The notes under the pieces are model-generated. The model had not been told where the DNA came from. It did no database searches and worked only from the letters and a program-made list of their open reading frames with translations. Below, piece by piece: positions 1 to 7,304 of a DNA stretch of 14,380 nucleotides. Location: positions 1-14,380 of the forward strand of contig CALFWP010000099.1 in the NCBI GenBank assembly GCA_937927905.1, written 5' to 3'. Both the position numbers and the translations under genes were made by a program. Position 1 is the first letter of the stretch. Each line of letters opens with the position of its first letter. This DNA comes from an uncultured Neomegalonema sp. GTDB lineage: Bacteria > Pseudomonadota > Alphaproteobacteria > Rhodobacterales > Rhodobacteraceae.

Positions 1-38
1 ACCTCCGTCTGTTGCATATTACAAAAAAGGAGAACGGG

Positions 39-917
39 ATGGCGAAAATAGGGTTTATCGGCCTCGGGCTTATGGGCAATGCCATGGTCTCCAGGTTGCT
101 GGACAAGGGGCACGATCTGACTGTGCTTGCCAACCGGAGCAGGACCAATATTGATGCCGCAATTGCCCGTGGTGCCGATGAGGTCACGAGTGCCAAGGCA
201 TTGGCGCAAAATGTTGATATCGTTATGCTGTGTGTAGATACTTCCGAAAGTGTCGAAGCTCGGATGAACGGTCCGGATGGCGTTCTCGCCGGATTGCGGC
301 CAGAGTCGGTTGTAATCGATTTCGGCACATCCTTGCCCGCTTCAACGCGTGTGCTTGCGCAAAAGGTCGCCGCAGCGGGGGGCGCGTATCTTGATGCGCC
401 GCTGGGCCGCACGCCGCAACATGCGTATGACGGCCTGCTCAACATCATGTGCGCGGGGGATAAGACCGCTTTTGACCGCGCCCATCCGGTTCTGAAAGAT
501 CTGGGCGAAAACGTCTTTCATCTTGGCGGGTCCGGGGCAGGGCACACGATAAAATTGCTGAACAACTTTTTCGGTATGACCGTCGCCAATGCGATGGCTG
601 AAGTCATGGCGGTTGCCGACCGTGCGGGTATAGACCGCAAGCAGGCCTATGAGGTTATGTCAGCGGGACCGTTGCATTCCGGTATGATGGATTTCGTGGC
701 GGCTTACGGTGTTGAAGGGGATGCCTCAAAACTGGCATTTTCCATTCAGAATGCGGCAAAAGACCTCGGTTACTACAGGCAAATGGTCAAAGAAACCGGC
801 ATGGACAGTATAATGGCTGTTCCCGCTGCCGAGGCGATGGCGGATGCCTCTGCAACGATGGGAGAACGCATGGTGTCCGAGATGGTGGATTACTACGCTG
901 CCAAAGGCGGTGCCTGA
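39..917 (+). CDS. NADP-type beta-hydroxyacid dehydrogenase (3-hydroxyisobutyrate dehydrogenase family)
   Basis: Predicted 292-aa cytoplasmic oxidoreductase of the beta-hydroxyacid dehydrogenase family, which oxidises 3-hydroxyisobutyrate, tartronate semialdehyde/glycerate or related beta-hydroxyacids. The N-terminal Rossmann fold has GLGLMG at residues 8-13. After the second beta strand comes N-R (32-33), a pattern usually linked to NADP preference. The family's catalytic lysine is K172 in GAGHTIKLLNN, followed by the all-helical C-terminal domain. The substrate loop usually written DAPVSGG reads DAPLGRTP at 119-126, so the substrate is probably not plain 3-hydroxyisobutyrate. The start at 39 is chosen because GGAG at 29-32 lies six bases upstream; an in-frame ATG at 12 would add nine residues before the fold. 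It is convergent with clpX. Family is confident, substrate unknown. Confidence 0.9.
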   Translation: MAKIGFIGLGLMGNAMVSRLLDKGHDLTVLANRSRTNIDAAIARGADEVTSAKALAQNVDIVMLCVDTSESVEARMNGPDGVLAGLRPESVVIDFGTSLPASTRVLAQKVAAAGGAYLDAPLGRTPQHAYDGLLNIMCAGDKTAFDRAHPVLKDLGENVFHLGGSGAGHTIKLLNNFFGMTVANAMAEVMAVADRAGIDRKQAYEVMSAGPLHSGMMDFVAAYGVEGDASKLAFSIQNAAKDLGYYRQMVKETGMDSIMAVPAAEAMADASATMGERMVSEMVDYYAAKGGA

Positions 918-967
918 TGATGTGTTGATGCGGCCACCGCGCCCGTTATTTTGACCGCATCTGAAAC

Positions 968-1009
968 AAAAAAGCCTCCGGTGATCATATGCATCACCGG
1001 AGGCTTTTT
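968..1009. terminator. Bidirectional rho-independent terminator between the dehydrogenase and clpX
   Basis: A perfect 12-bp inverted repeat (GCCTCCGGTGAT at 974-985 pairing with 993-1004) encloses a 7-base loop. It is flanked by an A run at 968-973 and a T run at 1005-1009, so it makes a hairpin plus U-tract on either strand. It sits 51 bases after the dehydrogenase stop and about 17 bases beyond the clpX stop, as expected for a shared terminator of two convergent genes. Confidence 0.93.
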
Positions 1010-1025
1010 ATAATATTTGAAGGAG

Positions 1026-2297
1026 TTAAGAGGCGACCGGCGCTTCCTCCGCTTCTGATTTGGTTTCGCCGTAGATGAACAGAGGTTGTGCGTTCCCTGC
1101 GATCACTTCACCGTTTACAACAACCTCTTCGACGTTTTTCATCGCGGGCAGGTCGAACATTGCGTTCAGCAGAGTGTTTTCAAGAATTGAACGCAGGCCC
1201 CGTGCGCCCGTCTTGCGCTCAATGGCTTTCTTGGCGACAGCGGAGAGAGCGTCATCGGTAAAGGTGAGTTTGGCACTCTCCATCTCGAACAGGCGCTGAT
1301 ATTGTTTGACCAGTGCATTCTTGGGTTCGGTCAGGATTGTAATCAGGGCTGCCTCATCAAGATCTGTCAGGGTTGCCAGAACCGGCAGACGTCCGACGAA
1401 TTCGGGAATAAGGCCGAATTTCAACAGGTCCTCAGGCTCAAGATCGGCCAGCAATTCACCGATCTTACGATCATCATCCGCTTTAACATCGGCACCGAAC
1501 CCAATACCAGATCCTTTATCACGCTGGGAAATAATCTTATCCAGACCGGCAAAGGCACCGCCGCAGATAAACAGGATATTTGTCGTATCGACCTGCAAAA
1601 ATTCCTGTTGGGGATGCTTACGCCCACCCTGCGGAGGAACCGAGGCAACCGTGCCCTCCATAATCTTGAGCAGCGCCTGTTGCACCCCTTCGCCGGAAAC
1701 ATCGCGGGTGATTGACGGATTGTCGGATTTACGACTGATTTTATCCACTTCGTCAATGTAGACGATACCACGCTGGGCACGCTCGACATTGTAATCGGCG
1801 GATTGCAGCAGCTTGAGGATGATGTTTTCAACATCTTCACCGACATAACCGGCCTCTGTCAGTGTGGTCGCATCCGCCATGGTGAAGGGAACATCAAGAA
1901 TGCGGGCAAGCGTTTGCGCCAGGAGCGTCTTTCCGCACCCTGTCGGGCCAATCAGCATGATGTTGGATTTCGCGAGTTCCACGTCCTGCGACTTTGAGGA
2001 ATGATTCAGTCGCTTATAGTGATTGTGAACCGCCACAGAAAGAACCCGCTTTGCGGTCCGCTGACCGATCACATAATCATCAAGTACATCACAGATTTCT
2101 TGTGGTGTGGGAACACCATCGCCTGATTTGACGAGAGATGATTTATTCTCTTCACGGATGATATCCATGCAGAGTTCAACACATTCGTCACAGATAAAGA
2201 CGGTCGGTCCTGCAATCAGTTTGCGGACTTCATGCTGACTCTTGCCGCAAAAAGAGCAGTAGAGTGTATTTTTCGAGTCGCCGCCTGATTTACTCAT
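1026..2297 (-). CDS. clpX: ATP-dependent Clp protease ATP-binding subunit ClpX
   Basis: AAA+ unfoldase (423 aa) that recognises tagged or damaged proteins, unfolds them and feeds them to ClpP in the cytoplasm. Visible in order: N-terminal zinc-binding domain with C14, C17, C36, C39; Walker A GPTGCGKT at 117-124; pore-1 loop GYVG at 150-153; Walker B with D182-E183; RKH loop at 226-228; the IGF loop at 265-267 that docks on ClpP; and the sensor-2 motif GARGLR at 364-369. Length is normal for the family. The start at 2297 gives the usual MSKSGGDSK opening and has AAGGA about ten bases upstream. An in-frame ATG at 2318 would place that ribosome site inside the gene. It lies 172 bases downstream of clpP, on the same strand, and ends at the bidirectional terminator. 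The usual downstream neighbour lon is absent. Confidence 0.98.
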   Translation of the reverse strand: MSKSGGDSKNTLYCSFCGKSQHEVRKLIAGPTVFICDECVELCMDIIREENKSSLVKSGDGVPTPQEICDVLDDYVIGQRTAKRVLSVAVHNHYKRLNHSSKSQDVELAKSNIMLIGPTGCGKTLLAQTLARILDVPFTMADATTLTEAGYVGEDVENIILKLLQSADYNVERAQRGIVYIDEVDKISRKSDNPSITRDVSGEGVQQALLKIMEGTVASVPPQGGRKHPQQEFLQVDTTNILFICGGAFAGLDKIISQRDKGSGIGFGADVKADDDRKIGELLADLEPEDLLKFGLIPEFVGRLPVLATLTDLDEAALITILTEPKNALVKQYQRLFEMESAKLTFTDDALSAVAKKAIERKTGARGLRSILENTLLNAMFDLPAMKNVEEVVVNGEVIAGNAQPLFIYGETKSEAEEAPVAS

Positions 2298-2359
2298 ACC
2301 ATCTCTCTCCTTCGTCATTGGCTCACCTTATCAGCATCATTATTTCTGAAGCCTTGCGA

Positions 2360-2382
2360 CATCGGGGCCAAATAGCCCGATG
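2360..2382 (-). other. Hairpin in the clpP-clpX intergenic region
   Basis: CATCGGG at 2360-2366 pairs perfectly with CCCGATG at 2376-2382, giving a 7-bp stem with a 9-base loop. No T run follows in the clpX direction, so it is not a standard terminator. It may be a leader or processing structure of the clpX transcript. Confidence 0.4.
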
Positions 2383-2394
2383 CGTGACGATAAA

Positions 2395-2422
2395 ATAATA
2401 TCATTATTGGAACATGGTTAAA
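2395..2422 (-). promoter_or_regulatory. Candidate clpX promoter
   Basis: On the minus strand, TATTAT (2395-2400, five of six to the sigma70 -10) lies 16 bases from a weak -35 TTTAAC (2417-2422). The clpP-clpX gap is long enough for an own promoter, as clpX has in several bacteria. The -35 matches only three of six positions, so this is tentative. Confidence 0.25.
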
Positions 2423-2469
2423 CGTGGCAGATCAAGTCTGATAAAGCGCATACAGGTCAAACGTTAACC

Positions 2470-3108
2470 CTAAGCGCTATTCTCCTCATCTTTCGGCGCT
2501 TCTCTTTTGGTGACGATTTCGTCGATCAGGCCCCATTCTTTAGCCTTGTCCGCCGTCATAAAAGTGTCCCGCTCCAGAGCGCGCTCGACTTCTTCTATCT
2601 TTTGACCGGTATGGTCGACGTAGATTTGGTTAAGTCGCTTGCGTAATTCAAGTATCTCACGGGCCTGAATCTCGATATCGGACGCTTGTCCCTGAAAGCC
2701 GCCTGACGGCTGGTGAACCATGATACGGCTGTTCGGCAGAGAAAAGCGCATATCCTTTGCACCGGCGGTCAAAAGAAGTGATCCCATTGAAGCGGCCTGG
2801 CCGATACAAAGCGTCTGAACCTGCGGACGTATATATTGCATCGTATCATATATCGACAGACCGGAGGTTACGACACCGCCCGGGCTGTTAATGTACATGG
2901 AAATTTCTTTTTTCGGGTTCTCTGCTTCAAGAAACAGGAGCTGAGCAACCATTAGAGTTGCCATGGCATCGTGTACCGGCCCTGAAACAAAGATAATACG
3001 TTCTTTCAGCAGGCGGGAATAGATATCATAAGACCGCTCACCCCTGCTGGTTTGTTCAACCACCATGGGAACCAGGGTATTCATATAGGTATCGACGGGA
3101 TCTCTCAT
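2470..3108 (-). CDS. clpP: ATP-dependent Clp protease proteolytic subunit ClpP
   Basis: Serine peptidase (212 aa) that assembles into the two-ring proteolytic chamber used by ClpX or ClpA in the cytoplasm. The catalytic triad is visible: S107 in GQAASMGS, H132 in MVHQPSGG and D181 in RDTFMTAD. The nucleophile is preceded by the usual substrate-strand glycines in NSPGGVVTSG. Length is typical and nothing is missing. The start at 3108 is supported by GGAG eight bases upstream (complement of 3117-3120 region). Residue 9 is another Met that could match the mature N-terminus, since ClpP is often processed. It lies between tig and clpX on the same strand. Confidence 0.98.
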   Translation of the reverse strand: MRDPVDTYMNTLVPMVVEQTSRGERSYDIYSRLLKERIIFVSGPVHDAMATLMVAQLLFLEAENPKKEISMYINSPGGVVTSGLSIYDTMQYIRPQVQTLCIGQAASMGSLLLTAGAKDMRFSLPNSRIMVHQPSGGFQGQASDIEIQAREILELRKRLNQIYVDHTGQKIEEVERALERDTFMTADKAKEWGLIDEIVTKREAPKDEENSA

Positions 3109-3142
3109 CGCGGTGCTCCGGCGTGGCGGTTTTTCGGTTACG

Positions 3143-3177
3143 CGTCAGGGCTGCTTTCCAGCGTCAGAGCCCTGACG
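3143..3177 (-). promoter_or_regulatory. Tig-clpP intergenic inverted repeat with two alternative pairings
   Basis: CGTCAGGGCT (3143-3152) is the exact complement of AGCCCTGACG (3168-3177), giving a 10-bp stem with a 15-base loop. A second CGTCAG at 3162-3167 lets the right arm fold alone as a compact 6-bp stem with a tetraloop (3162-3177). The two folds exclude each other. No U run follows on the clpP-sense strand, so an intrinsic terminator is unlikely. A leader, processing or attenuation role is inference. Confidence 0.45.
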
Positions 3178-3240
3178 TAAACTTCGAGCAGAAGGTCTTG
3201 ATATTTCGTAAGCTACAACGCCTGAAGGCGGTGATGTCTC

Positions 3241-4572
3241 TTAAACAGCGTCAGTTTCAAGAGCCTCCAACGCAGCTTCAAGCTCTTCTTTTGTTACTGT
3301 TTTTTCAGTCAAAGTGGCTTGTTCAAGAATGTGATCAATGACTTTATCCTCAAACAAAGGTGCCTGAATTTCGTTCATGGCTTGCTGGTTGTTCTGAATC
3401 CATTCAAAAAACTGCCGCTCCTGACCGGGATACTGACGCGCCTGCTGCATAACCGCATCGCGCAATTCGTCCTGCCCGACCTGAATTTCATTCTTGGACC
3501 CTAAGTCGGCAAGCAGCAAACCGAGCATGACGCGGCGTTTCGCGATACGCATATGCTCTTCGGTCGGTTCAATTTCCGGATGGTCGTGCCCTTCGACATC
3601 AGGATTTTCTTCATGCCAAAGCTGATGGGCAACCTGTTTGCCCTCGACATCAAGCATCGTCGGCGGCAGCTCAAATTCAACTTTTTCGTCAAGTGCATCA
3701 AGCAATTTGCGCTTTAGATGCGCGCGGGTTGCCTGGCCGTATTCGGCGGCAACGCGTTCTCTAATGGTCTCTTTCAGCGAATCGAGATCATCAGCACCAA
3801 AGCGTTTTGCCAGCTCATCATCGATTTCCGCCGCTTTTGGTGCCTTGATTTCTTTGATTTCCGTTTCGAATACGGCGGCTTTACCTTTCAGGTCTTCGTT
3901 GCCGTAATCCTCGGGGAAGGTCACTTCCACATCTTTTTTATCACCTGCTGTGAGGCCGACAAGCTGTTCTTCAAAGCCGGGAATAAATTGTCCGGATCCG
4001 AGAACAAGCGGGAAATCTTCCGCAGCACCACCGTCAAACGGTTCACCGTCGATACGACCTGTAAAGTTGATGGTGACCTGGTCTTTGTCTTCGGCTGCAC
4101 CGTCGCGCGTGTCATAGCTGACGGCATCGGCTGCGAGGCGCTCAAGGCTTTCACTAACAGCATCTTCGCTGACTTCAACGACAAGTTTTTCCAGAGAAAT
4201 AGAGGAAAAATCAACCGCCGGAACGTCCGGAAGCAGTTCATATGAAACCGTAATGCTCAGATCATCACCTTCTTTAAAGTCCTCGTTAACGACTTTGATA
4301 TCAGGCGTCATGGCCGGACGGTGGTCTTTTTCGGTGATAAGGTCGCGTACGCTTTCATCGACCATCTGTTGCATGGTCTCGCCCAGCACGGATTGTCCGA
4401 ACATCTTGCGCATCAGATTGAGGGGCGCTTTTCCTTTACGGAAGCCCTTCATCGCAAAATCCTTGCGGTGCGCTTCCAGCTTTTCCGTCACTTTGTCGGC
4501 AATGCCGGCTGCGGGCAGAGTGATTTCGTACCCTCTTACAAGACCGTCAGCGGTTGTTTCGTTTACCTGCAT
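3241..4572 (-). CDS. tig: Trigger factor (ribosome-associated chaperone and prolyl isomerase)
   Basis: Ribosome-bound chaperone (443 aa) that receives nascent chains at the exit tunnel. The ribosome-docking signature GFRKGKAP is at residues 43-50. An FKBP-type prolyl isomerase domain spans roughly 155-240 (FTGRIDGEPFDGG, LGSGQFIPGFEEQL), followed by the long helical C-terminal chaperone arm rich in charged residues. The start at 4572 gives the standard opening MQVNET. The open frame continues upstream to 4740, but that extension is only the tRNA-Leu gene read through. The ribosome site is weak (GGAAA about nine bases upstream). It heads the tig-clpP-clpX cluster and lies 89 bases after the tRNA, so readthrough from the tRNA promoter is possible. 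Confidence 0.97.
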   Translation of the reverse strand: MQVNETTADGLVRGYEITLPAAGIADKVTEKLEAHRKDFAMKGFRKGKAPLNLMRKMFGQSVLGETMQQMVDESVRDLITEKDHRPAMTPDIKVVNEDFKEGDDLSITVSYELLPDVPAVDFSSISLEKLVVEVSEDAVSESLERLAADAVSYDTRDGAAEDKDQVTINFTGRIDGEPFDGGAAEDFPLVLGSGQFIPGFEEQLVGLTAGDKKDVEVTFPEDYGNEDLKGKAAVFETEIKEIKAPKAAEIDDELAKRFGADDLDSLKETIRERVAAEYGQATRAHLKRKLLDALDEKVEFELPPTMLDVEGKQVAHQLWHEENPDVEGHDHPEIEPTEEHMRIAKRRVMLGLLLADLGSKNEIQVGQDELRDAVMQQARQYPGQERQFFEWIQNNQQAMNEIQAPLFEDKVIDHILEQATLTEKTVTKEELEAALEALETDAV

Positions 4573-4661
4573 TTTGTGAATTTCCGACTTATTAGTGACT
4601 ACCGCGCTCACATCGCGCTCCGTAATTCTATCCCTAAGCGGGCACCATGCCCTTATCACGA

Positions 4662-4746
<85 letters not shown>

Positions 4747-4765
4747 AATGCCGTGCTGAGGGCGC

Positions 4766-4793
4766 TCTATAGCATAGCATAGAGGTCACGCAA
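4766..4793 (-). promoter_or_regulatory. Candidate promoter of tRNA-Leu
   Basis: On the minus strand, TTGCGT (4788-4793) and TATAGA (4766-4771) are separated by 16 bases. The -10 ends about 20 bases before the tRNA 5' end, a typical leader length. The match is moderate, so this is a candidate only. Confidence 0.4.
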
Positions 4794-4850
4794 GCGATGC
4801 TTCGCGAAATTTGTTATCTGTCAAGGTTTTTGCCCGTTAATGTCTTATTT

Positions 4851-5354
4851 TTACAGTCTGTCATATGTGACAAAGTCAAATGCGGGCTGATCACCTTCCG
4901 CAGGGTGATGTTCGCGCCGGATTTCCTTCCAGTCGGCAACTGCGCGGAAATCCGGGAAAAAAGCATGCCCTTCCGGAGCCATATCAATCTCTGTCAGGTA
5001 AAGCCGCCCGACCTGATGAATGAGATATTTATAGATTTGTCCGCCACCGATAATCATGACCTCTTCAACGCCGATTTCATCTGCTGTGACTTTGGCTTCT
5101 GCGATGGCCTCTTCCGGGCTGGATACAACGGTGACTCCGTCTGCGCTGAAGCTGCTGTCGCGCGTTATTACGATGTTTGTCCTGTCCGGCAGCGGTTTTC
5201 CGATGGATTGCAGGGTCTTGCGACCCATGACAACGGGTTTCCCGACTGTTACGGCTTTGAAATATTTCAGATCGGCAGGAATATGCCAGGGCATGACATT
5301 GTCGATTCCGATCACCCGGTTCCGTCCTAACGCTACGATCATCGACAGCTTCAT
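4851..5354 (-). CDS. folA: Dihydrofolate reductase
   Basis: NADPH-dependent reduction of dihydrofolate to tetrahydrofolate in the cytoplasm, needed for thymidylate, purine and methionine synthesis. The 167-aa length is typical of bacterial chromosomal DHFR. Visible features: early strand IVALGRNRVIG; W23 and the active-site acid D28 in PADLKYF; NADPH-binding GRKTLQSIGKPLPDR at 44-58; and the GGGQIY motif at 103-108. The start at 5354 is backed by AGGGG about nine bases upstream. It stands alone, without thyA beside it, and is divergent from the Rieske operon. The final codons contain a short TGTCA/TGACA inverted repeat, but no clear terminator was seen after the stop. Confidence 0.96.
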   Translation of the reverse strand: MKLSMIVALGRNRVIGIDNVMPWHIPADLKYFKAVTVGKPVVMGRKTLQSIGKPLPDRTNIVITRDSSFSADGVTVVSSPEEAIAEAKVTADEIGVEEVMIIGGGQIYKYLIHQVGRLYLTEIDMAPEGHAFFPDFRAVADWKEIRREHHPAEGDQPAFDFVTYDRL

Positions 5355-5472
5355 TTTGCTTGTCCCCTCTTTTCTGCGCCTGCCGGTTTGCGGATGTTAT
5401 GGTCCGCGCACCGGAAGACGCAATAATGCGCGATATTGATAGACCGCATCCCGTTTTTTGAACAGAGTGCAC

Positions 5473-5502
5473 TTGCAATCCCTCTTTATAGTTGATGATA
5501 GT
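5473..5502 (+). promoter_or_regulatory. Candidate promoter of the Rieske operon
   Basis: TTGCAA (5473-5478) and GATAGT (5497-5502) are 18 bases apart, each four of six to the sigma70 consensus. The -10 directly abuts the palindrome at 5503-5515, a common arrangement for a repressor-controlled promoter. It would give a leader of roughly 180 bases. Low confidence. Confidence 0.25.
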
Positions 5503-5515
5503 CTTACTCAGTAAG
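5503..5515. promoter_or_regulatory. Perfect 13-bp palindrome, possible TetR-type operator
   Basis: CTTACTCAGTAAG is a perfect inverted repeat of two 6-base arms around one central base. Length and TTACT-N-AGTAA form resemble operators of TetR-family repressors. It lies between folA and the Rieske operon and directly downstream of a possible -10. No regulator gene is in the window, so the binding protein is unknown. Confidence 0.4.
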
Positions 5516-5693
5516 GGCGTGGCTTAATAACAATCCGGTGACCGAAGATGATGCATTAACTTTTTTTTACTTTTTGCGGTCTGCTGTGTCGCATTGCCCA
5601 TACAATCAATTTTGGACAGTAATATAGACATGAACAGGACTAATACGTGAGGGTCGCGAGTGCGTGGCCGGATTTTTCAGGAGATCGTTTTTT

Positions 5694-7304
5694 ATGTCGC
5701 CAACTTCAGTTGCAAAACTGAGCAAACTTGCTGACCGTAAACCCGAATATGCGCTGGTTGGTGAAGTTGATCTTGTTGTTGTCCGTTTCGATGATGAAGT
5801 TTCGGTATTTTACGGCAGGTGTCTCCATCGCGGCGCACTTATGTCTGATGGTTTTGTCCGTGGTAAAAACCTGATCTGCGGCTTGCATTTCTGGGATTAC
5901 CGCCTCGACAGCGGTGCGTCCGAATATAACAACGAAGAAACGCTGCCGAAGTTCAAATCCTGGGTTGAAGGCGATGATATCCTGGTCGACGCCGATGAAA
6001 TCTTGGCATGGGCACAAGAAAATCCGCAACCTTTTAACCGCAAAGCGTATTTGGGTCTTTATGCCGATACCGGTCACGGTATTGAAGAAGAACCACATAC
6101 CAAACTGATACAGCGTTATGCGCGCAGCGGTCTGCGCGTAGCCGGGCATCACGGCACGGTTGATTCCATGGGTGTTTCCCGCGAGGAACTGCCGAAATGG
6201 GAGGACATTCAGCTTCTGACCGCACAACTGCACAAGGCGCCGCTGTTGGAAGATGAAGCCGTCGGCACCGATGTTGTGATCGGTCCCAATGCGCAAAAGC
6301 CCTTGCGTCTCGATATTCCGCTTTTCGTTGCGGATATGAGTTTCGGCGCTTTGTCCGAACCGGCGAAACTGGCCATGGCTGCCGGTGCGGAAAAGGCGGG
6401 AACGGGGATTTGCTCCGGTGAGGGCGGAATGCTTGCAGCCGAACAACAGGAAAACAGCCGGTATTTTTATGAACTGGCCTCGGCTAAGTTCGGGTTTTCC
6501 TGGGATGCGCTGGCCAATGTCCAGGCTTTTCACTTCAAGGGCGGGCAGGGCACTAAGACCGGCACCGGCGGACACTTGCCCGGTAAAAAAGTCACGGAAA
6601 AAATTGCCGAAGTCCGGGGCCTTGAGGTCGGACAGGCCGCTATTTCGCCTTCCCGCTTTCCGGAATGGTCCGAGCCGTCACAGATACGCGAATTTGCCGA
6701 TGAGGTCCGTGACCGCACCGGCGGTATCCCTATCGGCTACAAGCTGAGCGCCCAGCACATCGAAAAAGACATTGATGCCGCTTTGGAAGTCGGCGTTGAT
6801 TATATCATTCTCGACGGACGCGGAGGCGGCACAGGCGCTGCACCGGCCATTTTCCGCGATAACATTTCGGTTCCGACGATCCCTGCACTGGCCCGTGCGC
6901 GCGCGCATTTGGATAAACGCGACAGGCCGGATGTGACGCTTGTTATTACAGGCGGTTTGCGGACGCCGGATGATTTTATGAAAGCGCTTGCACTTGGGGC
7001 AGATGCAATCGCGGTGTCGAACGCGGCGATGCAGGCGATCGGCTGTATCGCGATGCGGGCCTGTCACACCAACAATTGTCCTGTAGGTATCGCGACGCAA
7101 AAGCCGCATCTGGTTAGTCGTTTGGTTGTGGAGAAATCCGCCGAACGCCTCGCAAATTTTTTCACCGCCTCCACTCAACTGATGCAGGTGATGGCCCGGG
7201 CTTGCGGTCATGATCATTTGTCGAAATTCAACGCCGGTGATCTGACAACATGGAAGCGGGAAATGTCCGATCTGACCGGTATCGCCTACGGAGGTGTCCG
7301 ATGA
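5694..7304 (+). CDS. Rieske [2Fe-2S] domain fused to a glutamate-synthase-type FMN/[3Fe-4S] domain
   Basis: Predicted cytoplasmic iron-sulfur flavoprotein of 536 aa. Residues about 10-105 form a Rieske domain with ligands C43-x-H45 and C62-x2-H65. Residues about 140-510 match the FMN-binding synthase domain of glutamate synthase (GltB). They show KGGQGTKTGTGGHLPG near 282-297, GRGGGTGAAP at 376-385 and cysteines C451, C457, C462, with the same 6 and 5 residue spacing as the [3Fe-4S] ligands of Azospirillum GltB. The glutaminase and C-terminal beta-helix domains of full GltB are absent, so glutamine-dependent glutamate synthesis is not expected and the substrate is unknown. The ATG at 5694 has AGGAG ten bases upstream; a GTG at 5664 is a less likely start. 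It is the first gene of the operon, and the next gene starts within its stop codon. Confidence 0.88.
   Translation: MSPTSVAKLSKLADRKPEYALVGEVDLVVVRFDDEVSVFYGRCLHRGALMSDGFVRGKNLICGLHFWDYRLDSGASEYNNEETLPKFKSWVEGDDILVDADEILAWAQENPQPFNRKAYLGLYADTGHGIEEEPHTKLIQRYARSGLRVAGHHGTVDSMGVSREELPKWEDIQLLTAQLHKAPLLEDEAVGTDVVIGPNAQKPLRLDIPLFVADMSFGALSEPAKLAMAAGAEKAGTGICSGEGGMLAAEQQENSRYFYELASAKFGFSWDALANVQAFHFKGGQGTKTGTGGHLPGKKVTEKIAEVRGLEVGQAAISPSRFPEWSEPSQIREFADEVRDRTGGIPIGYKLSAQHIEKDIDAALEVGVDYIILDGRGGGTGAAPAIFRDNISVPTIPALARARAHLDKRDRPDVTLVITGGLRTPDDFMKALALGADAIAVSNAAMQAIGCIAMRACHTNNCPVGIATQKPHLVSRLVVEKSAERLANFFTASTQLMQVMARACGHDHLSKFNAGDLTTWKREMSDLTGIAYGGVR

Larger units (their letters stand above)
5355..5693. 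other. 339-base divergent intergenic region
   Basis: This gap separates folA (-) from the Rieske operon (+) and must contain the start signals of both. It holds the folA ribosome site, a perfect 13-bp palindrome at 5503-5515 with a possible promoter just upstream, an A/T-rich stretch with T8 around 5560-5580, and a TAATAT hexamer near 5621. An AGGAG at 5679-5683 precedes the first operon gene. I see no convincing ORF, RNA gene or known riboswitch in it. Confidence 0.6.

Noticed and set aside
3219..3230. Short CGCC/GGCG hairpin downstream of the tig stop as a terminator
   Set aside because: Only four base pairs and no U run on the transcript strand.
3718..4245. Plus-strand open frame of 175 codons opposite tig
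   Set aside because: It lies wholly inside the FKBP and arm-coding part of trigger factor and resembles no protein family.
4640..4652. GGGCA/TGCCC hairpin after tRNA-Leu as a terminator
   Set aside because: Five base pairs with a three-base loop and no U run; transcription may continue into tig.
4797..5330. Plus-strand open frame of 177 codons opposite folA
   Set aside because: The opposite strand encodes a clear dihydrofolate reductase; the plus frame is low in recognisable features and is a shadow.
5664..5693. GTG start at 5664 for the Rieske-GltB gene
   Set aside because: The AGGAG at 5679-5683 would lie inside the gene; the ATG at 5694 uses it and the Rieske domain starts after it.
5706..6575. 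Minus-strand open frame of 289 codons opposite the Rieske-GltB gene
   Set aside because: The plus strand has Rieske and GltB motifs throughout; the long antisense frame follows from codon bias.
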